A stretch of DNA of 64,000 nucleotides, taken from Bacteroides sp. M10. Lineage in GTDB: Bacteria > Bacteroidota > Bacteroidia > Bacteroidales > Bacteroidaceae. A model generated the notes under the pieces. It saw nothing but the letters and a program-made list of their open reading frames with translations. It made no database searches and was not told the origin of the DNA. The position numbers and the translations under genes are program-made. The stretch lies in NCBI RefSeq assembly GCF_014334015.1, contig NZ_CP060488.1:2376501-2440500 (forward strand), read 5' to 3'. Positions 9,139-19,946 of the stretch are shown here, piece after piece (position 1 is the stretch's first letter; each line of letters begins with the position of its first letter).

Positions 9139-12100
9139 ATGGTAATGAAAAATGTAAAACAAGAATTCCGAAAGATTTCTTACCTGGTTTTGCTTCTGCT
9201 TTTTAGCTGTTTAGGGGCTTATGCACAAAATGGAATGACAGTAAGTGGAACGGTAGTCGATTCACATGGAGAAGCGATTATCGGTGCAAGTGTTGCCTTG
9301 AAAGGCTCGAAGACTGTAGGTACGATTACAGACCTGGATGGAAATTTTAAATTGACTGTTCCTAATGACAAGGCAACCCTTGTTGTTTCATTTATTGGTA
9401 TGACTCCACAAGAAGTCAAAGTTGCAGGAAAGAAAATAATCAAAGTAACGTTGGCTGATGATAATATCCATTTGGATGAAGTAGTCGTGGTGGGTTATGG
9501 CCAACAAAAGAAAGCAAGTATAGTAGGGTCTATTGCGCAGACTAGCGGTAAGACACTCGAACGTGCGGGAGGTGTAACCAGCCTTGGCTCGGCACTTACC
9601 GGTACCTTGCCTGGTGTCATCACTTCCAGCTCTACTGGTATGCCCGGTGCTGAAGATCCCAAGATTATCATCCGTACCCAGAGTTCATGGAACAATAGTG
9701 AACCTTTGGTGTTGGTGGATGGTATTGAACGTGATATGAGTTCGGTAGATATCTCTTCAGTAGAGAGCATTTCAGTATTAAAAGATGCTTCTGCCACAGC
9801 TGTATATGGAGTAAAAGGAGCTAACGGCGTTATTCTTATCACTACCAAACGCGGTAAGGAAGGAAAAGCAAATATTCAAATCAAAGCCAATGTGACGGCT
9901 AAGGTAGCCTCCAAGCTTCCGGAAAAGTATGATGCTTATGATACTTTTTATCTGTTGAACAATTCCATCGAGCGCGAGGCTTGTCTTAATCCTAATGGGT
10001 GGAGTGATTATACTCCTGCTTCCATTATAGATAAATATCGCCATCCGGCTAACTCCGAAGAGTGGGATCGTTACCCGAATACGGATTGGGAAAAAGCACT
10101 GTTTAAGGATGTGGCAATGTCATACAATACAAGTGTCAATGTGGCCGGAGGAACAAAGTTTGTTAGCTATTTTGCTGCTGCTGACTTTATAAGTGAAGGC
10201 GACTTATTTAAAACGTATGATAATCGCCGTGGATATAATTCCGGCTTTGGTTACAATCGTATCAATGTGCGTAGTAACTTGGACTTCAATTTGACTAAGA
10301 CTACCAAATTTTCTACCAATCTGTTTGGCTCGAATGCGGAACGCACTGTGCCTTGGGAGTATGGAGATCAGGATGCTACCTATTGGGCAGCTGCTTACAA
10401 GTCTGCTCCCGATGCTATGCGCCCGATTTATTCCAATGGCATGTGGGGATGGTATCAACCTCGTAATGCGGATGTTCCTAACTCTGTGTACCAACTAGCG
10501 ACGTCCGGTACAGAAAAACGTACTACGACTAAGATGACTTCGGACTTCATCTTGGAACAAGATTTGTCAATGCTTACCAAAGGCCTGAAATTTAAGGCGA
10601 ACTTCTCAATGGACTACACATTCGTAGAAAATAAGAGAGGTATCAATGACCAGTACCATAATTCACAACGTATGTGGGTTAATCCTAATAATGGTGAGAT
10701 TTTAGTAGAACAGGAAGATACTGATGCTGGTCTGGATGCAGTTATCAATCCTATTCTTTGGCAACATCAGGCCGGAGGTGTCAATACTGACGCAACTTAT
10801 CGTAAACTCTATTACTCCATGCAAATGGACTATGCACGTACATTCGGTCAACATGAAGTTACGGCACTCGGACTTTTTAGTCGATTGAAAGAGGCGTCGG
10901 GTCATGTATTTCCCATTTATCGGGAAGACTGGGTATTCCGTTTAACTTACAACTATGCAATGCGCTATTTCTTCGAAGCCAACGGCGCTTATAACGGTTC
11001 TGAAAAATTCGGTCCTGACTATCGCTTTGATTTCTTCCCTTCCTTCTCATTAGGCTGGATGATTAGTGAGGAAAAGTTTATTAAAAACAAACTGAAATTT
11101 CTGGATATGTTGAAACTTCGTGCCTCTTGGGGTAGAGTGGGTGACGATGCTGTGGTACAGCCCTGGCAAAGATATACAGATGGTCGTTTCTTATATAAAG
11201 ATCAATTAGACTATGGTGGCAATACTATCATGGGAAATATCAGTCCCGCAAATACGCCTTATACCTATTATACAATCAAACGACTTGGTAATCCGAACAT
11301 ATCATGGGAGACTGTAGAAAAGCGTAATTTGGGTATCGACTATGCTTTCTTTGGCGGATTAATCGCCGGTTCAGTGGATATATTCAATGATACTCGTACT
11401 GATATTCTGGTTAAAGGTAGTGAAAGATCCATCGCTTCTTATTTCGGTACTGATGCTCCTTATGCCAATTTAGGTAAAGTGAAGAGCCATGGTTATGAAC
11501 TGGAACTAAGACTGAACCATACCTTCAACAATGGTATTCGTGCCTGGCTTAATACCAGTATGACTCACGCTGTCAACGAAGTGAAATTTCGTGATGATGC
11601 TCCTTTGAAGCCTAACTATCAAAAAGGGGCAGGGCATACTATTAATCAGGTATATTCCTATATTGACCATGGTAACCTCACTACATGGGACGATGTGATT
11701 GGAAGTACTAGCTGGACGACAGGTAATGACGCTAAACTTCCCGGTGACTACAACATCATCGACTTTAATGGTGACGGTGTGATTAACTCTGACGACCAGG
11801 CACCCTACAAATATTCTACAATGCCTCAAAATACCTATAATGCTTCTATAGGAGTGGAGTGGAAAGGCTTCAGCATTTTTGCACAATTCTATGGAGTAAA
11901 CAATGTGACACGTGAAGTGAACTTCCCGACCTTCCGCAATACCGCCCATGTAGCCTATACTGAAGGAAGTTACTGGACTCCTAACGGAACTGCTACATTG
12001 CCTACACCACGTTGGGGAACAACGGTTGATGCAGCTGCATCAGGCACACGTTACTGGTATGACGGCTCTTATTTGCGCCTGAAAAACGTCGAGCTGTCTT

Positions 12101-12291
12101 ATACTTTTCAGAAAACCAACTGGTTGAAGAAACTGGGCATGAAGTCCTGTCGCATATACTTGAATGGTGACAACCTTTATATGTGGACCGATATGCCGGA
12201 TGACCGTGAGTCGAACACCGGATATAGTTCCTCGGACGGTGCTTATCCAACCATGCGTCGCTTTAACCTGGGTATTGACATTACTTTATAA
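9139..12291 (+). CDS. SusC-like TonB-dependent outer-membrane glycan transporter (first pair)
   Basis: 1050 residues starting MVMKNV (an internal ATG at 9145 is equally possible). Signal peptide to AYAQ (residue 30), then a carboxypeptidase-regulatory-like domain (about 35-105: VSGTVVDSHGEAIIGASV), the DEVVVVGYG segment (113-121), a plug with LVLVDGIERD and SISVLKDASATAVYG, and a 22-stranded-barrel region to the C-terminus. A Ca-binding-type loop DFNGDGVINSDDQ, common in SusC proteins, is present. SusC proteins import oligosaccharides across the outer membrane with a SusD lid, powered by TonB. The paired susD starts 16 bases downstream. It is the first gene of the plus-strand operon. Confidence 0.95.
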   Translation: MVMKNVKQEFRKISYLVLLLLFSCLGAYAQNGMTVSGTVVDSHGEAIIGASVALKGSKTVGTITDLDGNFKLTVPNDKATLVVSFIGMTPQEVKVAGKKIIKVTLADDNIHLDEVVVVGYGQQKKASIVGSIAQTSGKTLERAGGVTSLGSALTGTLPGVITSSSTGMPGAEDPKIIIRTQSSWNNSEPLVLVDGIERDMSSVDISSVESISVLKDASATAVYGVKGANGVILITTKRGKEGKANIQIKANVTAKVASKLPEKYDAYDTFYLLNNSIEREACLNPNGWSDYTPASIIDKYRHPANSEEWDRYPNTDWEKALFKDVAMSYNTSVNVAGGTKFVSYFAAADFISEGDLFKTYDNRRGYNSGFGYNRINVRSNLDFNLTKTTKFSTNLFGSNAERTVPWEYGDQDATYWAAAYKSAPDAMRPIYSNGMWGWYQPRNADVPNSVYQLATSGTEKRTTTKMTSDFILEQDLSMLTKGLKFKANFSMDYTFVENKRGINDQYHNSQRMWVNPNNGEILVEQEDTDAGLDAVINPILWQHQAGGVNTDATYRKLYYSMQMDYARTFGQHEVTALGLFSRLKEASGHVFPIYREDWVFRLTYNYAMRYFFEANGAYNGSEKFGPDYRFDFFPSFSLGWMISEEKFIKNKLKFLDMLKLRASWGRVGDDAVVQPWQRYTDGRFLYKDQLDYGGNTIMGNISPANTPYTYYTIKRLGNPNISWETVEKRNLGIDYAFFGGLIAGSVDIFNDTRTDILVKGSERSIASYFGTDAPYANLGKVKSHGYELELRLNHTFNNGIRAWLNTSMTHAVNEVKFRDDAPLKPNYQKGAGHTINQVYSYIDHGNLTTWDDVIGSTSWTTGNDAKLPGDYNIIDFNGDGVINSDDQAPYKYSTMPQNTYNASIGVEWKGFSIFAQFYGVNNVTREVNFPTFRNTAHVAYTEGSYWTPNGTATLPTPRWGTTVDAAASGTRYWYDGSYLRLKNVELSYTFQKTNWLKKLGMKSCRIYLNGDNLYMWTDMPDDRESNTGYSSSDGAYPTMRRFNLGIDITL

Positions 12292-12307
12292 AAACAAAGT
12301 AAAGACT

Positions 12308-14176
12308 ATGAATAAGTATATCAATAAAATATTTCTTATGTCGGTCATCACTTTGACTGGCATATTAGGTTTTGCTTCTTGTACTGACTATCTGGATAAA
12401 TCACCGAATAGTGACATCAAGGAAACCGACCCGTATAAGAATTTCAAAAACTTCCAAGGATTTACCGAGGAACTGTACAACTGTATCCCTGTAGTGTCAA
12501 ACAACGAGTATCACACTAGTTTCAACTACGGAGAAGATGAATATTGGGAGCCGCAGGAACTTCGTCTTTTTGCCCGTAATATCGATTATGGTGATTTCTG
12601 GGGATGGACCAACAATTATTATTCCTATCCTACTACAAGAGGCGGGAATGCAAATTCACAAGAAAGAGGGCAAAAAGGAAATTTATGGAAACTGTGCTGG
12701 TATGGTATCCGTAAGTCAAATATTGGCATTGCCAATCTTGATAACCTGGTCAATGCTACTCAAGAAGAGCGGGAACTCATCGAAGGACAACTTTATTTTT
12801 TCCGTGCATGGTTTCACTTTATGTTGATGGAATGGTGGGGTGGAATGCCTTATATTGATGAAGTGTTGCCGTCAGATGTTACTCCGACACTTTCAAGACT
12901 TACATGGCAGGAATGTGCAGAGAAATGTGTGGCCGATTTCGATCATGCCATTCCTTTGTTGCCTGTTGATTGGGATCAGACAACTGCCGGTGCCGCTACC
13001 CGTGGGTTGAACGACACTCGTATCAATAAAATCATGGCTATTGCCTATAAGGGCAAGACATTGCTTTGGGCTGGAAGTCCATTAATGAACTGGGCATCCG
13101 GTGGGGCGAGAGAATACGATGTGGAGCGTTGCAAACGTGCAGCCGAAGCTCTTGGAGAAGCCTTACAATTGACTGAAGAAACTAAACGCTATGAATTGGC
13201 GAGCATGGAAAATTACAACGATTTGTTTGTTGTGTATAATTCCGGTGGAAAATTGAATGGATTGAAAGAAGCTATTTTCCGTGAGAACCTGGTGGAGTAT
13301 AATGGGCGTTGGGCTTATAATATGAATACGGATTTCCGTTCACGCAATTTTATCCCCAATGGTATTAAATGTTATCCTACGGCTAATTATGTAAACTACT
13401 TCGGTATGGCTAATGGATATCCTATCAAGGATATGACGAAAGCTGATGCTGAATCCGGATACGATCCCAAATATCCATGGAAGAACCGCGATCCGCGTTT
13501 CTATAAAGATATCATATTTGATGGTGAGTGGTGTGGTGAGGCAGGTAATGGTGAATACTGCCAGTTATATACCAATGGTGCGGACAGTGAAGAAAAAGAC
13601 CCGCAGAAAGGCTGTTTCACAGGTTACATGAATAGTAAACACTGTCTGAAAATAGTGAATAATGCTAATTGTAGAGGACAATTTTTCATGGTGCTAAGTT
13701 TGATGCGCCTGGCAGATGTGTACTTAATGTATTCAGAGGCAGCGGCTGTGGGATATGGTTCACCACAGGGTAAGGCTTCCACCTTTTACATGACAGCTGA
13801 AAATGCTATTAATAAGATTCGTGAGCGTGCCGGTATGTCTTATGTACTTGATAAGTTTACAGGAAACACAACCGATTTCCTTAGCGAAGTCCGTCGCGAA
13901 CGTGCTGTTGAACTCGCTTTTGAAGGTTTCCGATTCATGGATCTCCGCCGCTGGATGCTTCTCGACAAAAGTCCTTATACTCTGAAAACAAAGATTGAAT
14001 TTGACCGTGCATTTACCGATAACTATAATAAAGAAAAACCGCAGGAAAACGAGATCTTGAACTTGCGCGAAGAAGTGCTGCTAGAGAGAAAATACACTGA
14101 CCGCCACTACTGGCTGCCGTTGCCTAAGGGAGATGTTTACCTGTATGAAGGCTTTGGCCAAAATCCGGGATGGTAA
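12308..14176 (+). CDS. SusD-like surface glycan-binding lipoprotein (first pair)
   Basis: 622 residues from the ATG at 12308. The lipobox GFASC puts the lipidated cysteine at residue 25. The protein has the RagB/SusD layout: an N-terminal helical repeat part (YLDKSPNSDIKETDPYKNF), a middle variable region and the typical C-terminal stretch with RRERAVELAFEGFRFMDLRRW and final YWLPLPKGDV...NPGW. It forms the hinged lid over the neighbouring SusC barrel and captures the oligosaccharide. The frame is open upstream of 12308 but overlaps susC and lacks a signal peptide, so the lipoprotein start is chosen. Confidence 0.93.
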   Translation: MNKYINKIFLMSVITLTGILGFASCTDYLDKSPNSDIKETDPYKNFKNFQGFTEELYNCIPVVSNNEYHTSFNYGEDEYWEPQELRLFARNIDYGDFWGWTNNYYSYPTTRGGNANSQERGQKGNLWKLCWYGIRKSNIGIANLDNLVNATQEERELIEGQLYFFRAWFHFMLMEWWGGMPYIDEVLPSDVTPTLSRLTWQECAEKCVADFDHAIPLLPVDWDQTTAGAATRGLNDTRINKIMAIAYKGKTLLWAGSPLMNWASGGAREYDVERCKRAAEALGEALQLTEETKRYELASMENYNDLFVVYNSGGKLNGLKEAIFRENLVEYNGRWAYNMNTDFRSRNFIPNGIKCYPTANYVNYFGMANGYPIKDMTKADAESGYDPKYPWKNRDPRFYKDIIFDGEWCGEAGNGEYCQLYTNGADSEEKDPQKGCFTGYMNSKHCLKIVNNANCRGQFFMVLSLMRLADVYLMYSEAAAVGYGSPQGKASTFYMTAENAINKIRERAGMSYVLDKFTGNTTDFLSEVRRERAVELAFEGFRFMDLRRWMLLDKSPYTLKTKIEFDRAFTDNYNKEKPQENEILNLREEVLLERKYTDRHYWLPLPKGDVYLYEGFGQNPGW

Positions 14177-14208
14177 TCATAACGTATTAATTTAATCATA
14201 ACGTAAAT

Positions 14209-17049
14209 ATGAATAGAAAGTTGATATATATTGGCTGTACTGTTTTTGCTGTGTCACTGCTAAACACAATAGGTGTGCAAGCACAGGAGCAAAATGACAG
14301 CCTGGTGAATGTAGCTTTCGGCAAAGTTGCACAAGAAGATTTGACTCATGCCATCTCTACTGTCAACACGTCAGAGCTGACCAAGAAAACAGCGAACAAT
14401 TATAGCCTTATGGGGCTGGAGAGCTTTGTAGGAGGCTATAATGGAAATCTTTGGGGACAAGCGCCATTAATATTGGTAGACGGTGTGCCGCGCAGTGCAA
14501 ACAATGTACGTGCTTCAGAAGTAGAAAGCGTAACGGTACTGAAAGATGCGGCAGCTGTTGTGCTCTATGGAAGTCGTGCTGCAAAAGGTGTAGTTCTTAT
14601 CACTACTAAGCGAGGAGAGGAATCTCCCATGCACATTGATGTGCGCGCCAATGTGGGTGTAAATATTCCGAAATCATATCCTAATTATTTGGATGCGAGT
14701 AGCTATATGTTTATGTATAATGAGGCTTGTCGTAATGACGGTATAGCGGAAAGATATGACGCCAGTACCATCTATAATACTGCCATGGGGAACAATCCTT
14801 ATCGTTATCCTGATATAGACTTTTATAGTTCAGATTATCTGCGGAAGTTCTATACTAATTCAGATGTTACAGGCGAAGTTTATGGAGGTAATGAAAGGAC
14901 TCGTTATTACCTGAATTTCGGCATGAATTATGCCAATAGCTTATTAAAATATGGGGAAGCAAAGAAAGCTTACGACATGAGTTTCAACGTGCGTGGTAAT
15001 GTAGACATGGCATTAACTTCATGGCTCAAGGCCAGCACCAATGCTGCCATGATTTTTGATAACAGCTATCAGGGACGCGGAAACTTTTGGGGAGCGGCTT
15101 CTACGTTACGTCCCAACTGGTTTGCGCCATTGTTACCCATTGATATGATGGATACCAATGTGGGATATATACAGGAATATATCACCAATAGCAATCATTT
15201 GATTGACGGCAAATATTTGTTGGGCGGTACATCGGCAGACACGACTAATCCATTCTCTGAACTGCTTGCAGCCGGATATACAAAGGAGAAAGCTCGCAAG
15301 TTTATGTTTGACGTAGCTGTGACTGCAGATCTCGGAGGTTTATTGAAGGGTTTATCTTTCAAAACAGCTTACAGTGTTGACTACACGTCCTATTATTCGG
15401 AGGCTTATGCGCAAGAATATGCCATCTATCAGCCCACCTGGTCTAATGTAAATGGTAAGGATGTAATTATCGGACTTTCCAAATTCAATGATGATAAGAC
15501 ACCTATCAATGAATATGTGGGAAAATCAACCTATGACCAGACCATGACCTTCAGTGCCCAGTTTGATTATGCCCGTACTTTCAGTAAATTTCATAATGTG
15601 GCTGCCACATTATTGGGTTGGGGGTATCAGACACAAAATTCAGCTGACGAAAATAATAATGCTATCGGCACTGATGTAAAAGGTAGTAATTATCACCGTA
15701 CGAGTAATGTGAACCTCGGTCTGCGTGCTTCCTACAACTATGATCATAAATATTATGTTGATTTTAGTGGTGCTTTGGTACATTCGGCCAAACTACCGGA
15801 AGGTAATCGTAGTGCTTTCTCGCCATCGGTTACTTTGGGTTGGAGACTTAGCAAAGAGAAATTTATGAAGAATGTAGACTTTGTAGATGATTTGAAGGTA
15901 ACTGCCTCTTATGCCAATCTGCATCAGGATCTTGACATTGCCAGTTACTACATGTATCAAGGATATTTCTTTTACTCTCCTAATGACGGTTGGTTCCAAT
16001 GGCGTGATGGGGCTGCTGGTGGTCCGACTTCCGTTTCAAGACGGGGAAGCAATCCTGACCTAAGTTTTATAACCCGTAAAGAGTTTCGTGCAGGTATTGA
16101 TGCGTCATTGTTCAATCAGTTGTTGAAAATCAATGCCAATTACTTCACTCAAAAAACGAGTGGATTGCTCACACAAGGTTCCACTACTTTATATCCGTCA
16201 TTCTTTAATCTGGGTACTAATCATTCATTCTTACCTTGGACGAATTATAATGAAGATAAACGTACCGGATTTGATTTCTCACTTAGTGCCAATAAGAAAA
16301 TAGGTGAGTTTGACGTGACTCTCGGTTTCAATGGGATGGTGTTTACTTCAGAAGCGTTGACTCGTGATGAAGTTGCTAATGAAGATTATTTGTTACGTGT
16401 CGGTCATGCGTTAGATGCTAATTATGGTTATGTATGCGAAGGTTTCTTCCAAGATGAGGCGGATATCGAAAAACATGCTAAACAGACATTCGGAACAGTT
16501 CGTCCGGGTGATTTAAAATACAAGGATATCAACGGTGATGGTGTGATTAATAGCGATGACCAGATAGACTTGGGCAAAGGCGGATGGTCGGCTGCTCCTT
16601 TCACTTTCGGTTTGAACCTGACATTGAAGTACAAAAACTTCACGCTTTTTGCGATGGGATCCGGACAGACGGGTGCAATGGCTTTCAAGAATAATTCTTA
16701 TTATTGGAATAGAGGAACAAGTAAATTCTCTGAAGTAATCTTGGGACGTTGGACGGAAGCAACCAAAGAAACAGCAACCTATCCCCGCCTTTCCACCAGT
16801 AACGGTGACAATAATTACCGTAATTCTACTTTTTGGACGTACAAAAATAATGTATTCCGTTTGAGCAATGTGCAACTCACTTATGATTTTCCGGAACATA
16901 CATTTAAAGGAACTTTCATACATGGACTTAGCGTATATTGTGGTGGAAGCAATTTGCTGACCCTCTCTAAAGAACGTGAATATATGGATATGAGTTTAGG
17001 ATCTCCTCAGTATCGTAACCTTTATCTGGGCTTTAAGGCTGCATTCTAA
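14209..17049 (+). CDS. SusC-like TonB-dependent transporter (second pair), short N-terminus
   Basis: 946 residues with a signal peptide ending VQAQ (residue 26). Unlike the first SusC it lacks the carboxypeptidase-regulatory-like domain and the DEVVVVGYG segment: the mature protein goes from EQNDSLVNVAFGKVAQEDL almost directly into the plug (APLILVDGVPRS, SVTVLKDAAAVVLYGSRAAKGV). The barrel is complete, with DINGDGVINSDDQ near the C-terminal third and final aromatic residue Phe. A SusC without the N-terminal extension may import a different oligosaccharide size class or engage TonB through a different segment; this is inference. It sits 32 bases after the first susD and 26 before the second. 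Confidence 0.9.
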   Translation: MNRKLIYIGCTVFAVSLLNTIGVQAQEQNDSLVNVAFGKVAQEDLTHAISTVNTSELTKKTANNYSLMGLESFVGGYNGNLWGQAPLILVDGVPRSANNVRASEVESVTVLKDAAAVVLYGSRAAKGVVLITTKRGEESPMHIDVRANVGVNIPKSYPNYLDASSYMFMYNEACRNDGIAERYDASTIYNTAMGNNPYRYPDIDFYSSDYLRKFYTNSDVTGEVYGGNERTRYYLNFGMNYANSLLKYGEAKKAYDMSFNVRGNVDMALTSWLKASTNAAMIFDNSYQGRGNFWGAASTLRPNWFAPLLPIDMMDTNVGYIQEYITNSNHLIDGKYLLGGTSADTTNPFSELLAAGYTKEKARKFMFDVAVTADLGGLLKGLSFKTAYSVDYTSYYSEAYAQEYAIYQPTWSNVNGKDVIIGLSKFNDDKTPINEYVGKSTYDQTMTFSAQFDYARTFSKFHNVAATLLGWGYQTQNSADENNNAIGTDVKGSNYHRTSNVNLGLRASYNYDHKYYVDFSGALVHSAKLPEGNRSAFSPSVTLGWRLSKEKFMKNVDFVDDLKVTASYANLHQDLDIASYYMYQGYFFYSPNDGWFQWRDGAAGGPTSVSRRGSNPDLSFITRKEFRAGIDASLFNQLLKINANYFTQKTSGLLTQGSTTLYPSFFNLGTNHSFLPWTNYNEDKRTGFDFSLSANKKIGEFDVTLGFNGMVFTSEALTRDEVANEDYLLRVGHALDANYGYVCEGFFQDEADIEKHAKQTFGTVRPGDLKYKDINGDGVINSDDQIDLGKGGWSAAPFTFGLNLTLKYKNFTLFAMGSGQTGAMAFKNNSYYWNRGTSKFSEVILGRWTEATKETATYPRLSTSNGDNNYRNSTFWTYKNNVFRLSNVQLTYDFPEHTFKGTFIHGLSVYCGGSNLLTLSKEREYMDMSLGSPQYRNLYLGFKAAF

Positions 17050-17075
17050 ATTTAACTTTTAAAGAGAATACATTT

Positions 17076-18842
17076 ATGAAAAAGAAAATATTATTAATCG
17101 TAGCTGCAGCTTTTATGCTGAATAGTTGTGATGACCTTTTTGAACCGGCCAAGGAGAACTTCAAAGACGTGGAGCAAATGCACGATGATGCAGCGTATGC
17201 TCAAGGTTTTTTGTTGAGAGCATACGGCAATATTCCGGGTTATTATAATAATAGTGAATATGCTACAGACGATGCTGTAATCAATCAAAAGAATGACGCG
17301 TTCCTCACAATGGCCACAGGAGGATGGACTTCCCGTTTATGGACATCGATTGATGAGTGGAGCAGATCGTTTGGTGCCATTCAGTATCTCAATCTCTTTT
17401 TAGAGAATGTGGATCAAGTGAAGTGGGCGGAAGACCCGGAAAAAGCTCAATTATTGGCTCGGCGTACCAAAGGCGAGGCTTATGGACTGCGGGGTATGTT
17501 CTACTATTATCTGCTTCGTGCCCATGCAGGATATGGTGAAAATGGTGAATTGTTGGGAGTACCCCGTATCACAGAATATCTTACCGTTAGTTCTGAATTA
17601 AATTTACCCCGTGCATCATTTCAAGCATGTGTGGAACAGATTTACAGTGATTTGGCAAAAGCAGAAGAATTACTTCCTTTGGAATATCTGGATGTGAGCC
17701 AAGTGCCGGCTGATTTTCAAAGTATCACTCAAGATGTTGGTAAATACAACAATATAGTGGGAGCAAAATTCAGCCAATTGTTCAATGGTTTGATTGCCCG
17801 TGCCTACCGCGCCCGTACTGCTTTATTAGCTGCTAGTCCAGCTTTTCAAGATGGAGCTAATGCTGTTACATGGGCTGATGCCGCAAATGCCGCTGCTGCT
17901 GTAATTAATTACAATGGAGGAATAGATGGAATAGCTGAAGATGGTGTAGAATATTATTCGGCTGCAATCGCAGATAATATAAAGGGGGGAGTCAATCCAA
18001 AAGAAATAGTTTGGCGTCAAAATGTAGGTAGTGAAAATACGCAGGAATCAAGCAATTTTCCTCCTTCCTTGAATGGAAATGGTAATATGAATCCATCACA
18101 AAATCTGGTTGATGCATTCCCAATGGCTAATGGTTATCCTATCACAGATATTTCTAACAGTCAATATAATGAAAAGATCCCTTATACAGGCCGTGACCCC
18201 CGTCTGGCTAAATATATTATCTATAACGGAAGTACGGCAGGGGTATCTAACACGCTAATCTATACGGGACGTAATTCAGGTACAGATGATGGTATAGACG
18301 TGAAAGAACAAAGATCGACCCGTACCGGCTATTATATGAGGAAACGTTTGCGTATGGATGTCAACTGTGCTATAGGGTCTACTACTACCCAGCCACACTA
18401 TAATCCACGCATCCGTTACACCGAGATGTATCTGACTTATGCCGAAGCTGCCAACGAGGCTTGGGGACCTAAAGGGGATAACGGAAACGGTTATTCTGCT
18501 TATGATGTAATCAAGGCTATCCGTAAACGTGCCGGTGTGGGTGGTGGATCGGACCCATATTTGGAAAAGTGTGCAAATAGTAAGGATGAGATGCGTAAAC
18601 TCATCCGCAACGAACGCCGATTGGAACTTTGTTTTGAGGGATTCCGTTTCTGGGATTTACGTCGTTGGAAGGAGAATCTCAATGAACCGGTATATGGTAT
18701 AGACTGGGGGAAAGACGGTAACTCTTTCGATAAGTTTGTTGTCGAGAAACGAGATTATGATGACTATATGTACTATTGCCCGATTCCAAACTCTGAAATC
18801 CTTAAATTCGACAATCTTGTTCAAAACAAAGGATGGAAATAA
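17076..18842 (+). CDS. SusD-like surface glycan-binding lipoprotein (second pair)
   Basis: 588 residues. The lipobox LNSC places the lipidated cysteine at residue 18. SusD/RagB features include the C-terminal RNERRLELCFEGFRFWDLRRW and terminal YYCPIPNSEILKFDNLVQNKGW. It partners the second SusC. Two consecutive SusC/SusD pairs in one operon are typical of PULs for complex xylans or pectins, where backbone fragments of different decoration are imported separately. Confidence 0.93.
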   Translation: MKKKILLIVAAAFMLNSCDDLFEPAKENFKDVEQMHDDAAYAQGFLLRAYGNIPGYYNNSEYATDDAVINQKNDAFLTMATGGWTSRLWTSIDEWSRSFGAIQYLNLFLENVDQVKWAEDPEKAQLLARRTKGEAYGLRGMFYYYLLRAHAGYGENGELLGVPRITEYLTVSSELNLPRASFQACVEQIYSDLAKAEELLPLEYLDVSQVPADFQSITQDVGKYNNIVGAKFSQLFNGLIARAYRARTALLAASPAFQDGANAVTWADAANAAAAVINYNGGIDGIAEDGVEYYSAAIADNIKGGVNPKEIVWRQNVGSENTQESSNFPPSLNGNGNMNPSQNLVDAFPMANGYPITDISNSQYNEKIPYTGRDPRLAKYIIYNGSTAGVSNTLIYTGRNSGTDDGIDVKEQRSTRTGYYMRKRLRMDVNCAIGSTTTQPHYNPRIRYTEMYLTYAEAANEAWGPKGDNGNGYSAYDVIKAIRKRAGVGGGSDPYLEKCANSKDEMRKLIRNERRLELCFEGFRFWDLRRWKENLNEPVYGIDWGKDGNSFDKFVVEKRDYDDYMYYCPIPNSEILKFDNLVQNKGWK

Positions 18843-18874
18843 TTATTGAATGTATATTTAATTGGAGATACGTT

Positions 18875-19909
18875 ATGAAAAAGAATTTAGCATATATCGG
18901 ACTGGCTTCATTGATTTTTGCTTTTGCATCTTGTGAAAGCGGTGACAACGAGTTTCCGGATTTCGATTATCAGACAGTATATTTTGCCAACCAATACGGA
19001 CTTCGCACCATAGAACTTGGCGAGAGTGAGTTTGTGGATAATACTCTTGATAACCAGCATAAAATGGTAATTAAAGCTGCTTGGGGCGGAGGGTATACCA
19101 ACAGAAAGAATGTAGTGATAGATTATAAGGTCGATGAGTCGCTGTGCAACAATTTATACTTTAAGGACACAAATCAGCCTCTTGTTCCCATGCCGTCATC
19201 TTATTATACGTTGGCTTCCAACCAGATCGCAATTCCCAAAGGACAAATTATGGGAGGGGTGGAAGTACAGCTTACAGATGCTTTCTTTGCTGACGAAAAG
19301 TCGATTGGTGAGAATTATGTAATTCCTATGTTAATGACAGGGGTTCAGGGCGCAGATTCTATTTTGCAGGGAAAACCTGCTATTGAGAATCCTGTATTGA
19401 CCAATAGTGAAGACTGGAGTGTACAACCACAAAATTTCGTTCTTTATGCTGTGAAATATGTTAATCCTTGGCATGGAGAATACTTGCGTCGTGGTGTTGA
19501 CCATGTCACCATGGGAGGTGTATCTAAAGAAATCGTCCGCCATGAACAATTTGTGGAAAAGGATGAGGCTGTGAATATTTCTACCAAGAGCATGAAAGAT
19601 AATCTTCTGACATTGAAAACAAAGGATGAGGGAGGTAAGGATATCAGCTATACTGTCCGGCTGACATTTGCTGAAGATGGCACATGTACTCTTAGTTCGG
19701 ATGCACAGGATGTTGTGGTGAGTGGTCGTGGAAAATTTGTCAGCAAAGGTGAAAAAAATAGTCTTGGTGGTAAAGACCGAAATGCTCTTTACCTCGATTA
19801 TACAGTTAACCTGACGAACAATAATATCCAGCTTGCAACCAAGGATACTCTAGTATTACGTACTCGCAATGTTCAAGGTGGTAAGTTGCTTGAAGTCGTA
19901 AAGAAATGA
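18875..19909 (+). CDS. DUF1735/DUF4361-type lipoprotein, probable surface glycan-binding protein
   Basis: The ATG at 18875 gives MKKNLAYIGLASLIFAFASC, a clean lipoprotein signal with Cys20; 344 residues in total. An N-terminal Ig-like region (about 25-165: VYFANQYGLRTIELGESEFVDN, typical of DUF1735) is followed by a C-terminal beta-rich region (about 185-340) resembling DUF4361. Such proteins occupy the SusE/SusF position after susD and bind glycan at the cell surface. It lies 32 bases after the second susD. No enzymatic residues are suggested. Confidence 0.8.
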   Translation: MKKNLAYIGLASLIFAFASCESGDNEFPDFDYQTVYFANQYGLRTIELGESEFVDNTLDNQHKMVIKAAWGGGYTNRKNVVIDYKVDESLCNNLYFKDTNQPLVPMPSSYYTLASNQIAIPKGQIMGGVEVQLTDAFFADEKSIGENYVIPMLMTGVQGADSILQGKPAIENPVLTNSEDWSVQPQNFVLYAVKYVNPWHGEYLRRGVDHVTMGGVSKEIVRHEQFVEKDEAVNISTKSMKDNLLTLKTKDEGGKDISYTVRLTFAEDGTCTLSSDAQDVVVSGRGKFVSKGEKNSLGGKDRNALYLDYTVNLTNNNIQLATKDTLVLRTRNVQGGKLLEVVKK

Positions 19910-19946
19910 TGTTCTAATCTGATATAAACATTAAAACTAAGAGAAC

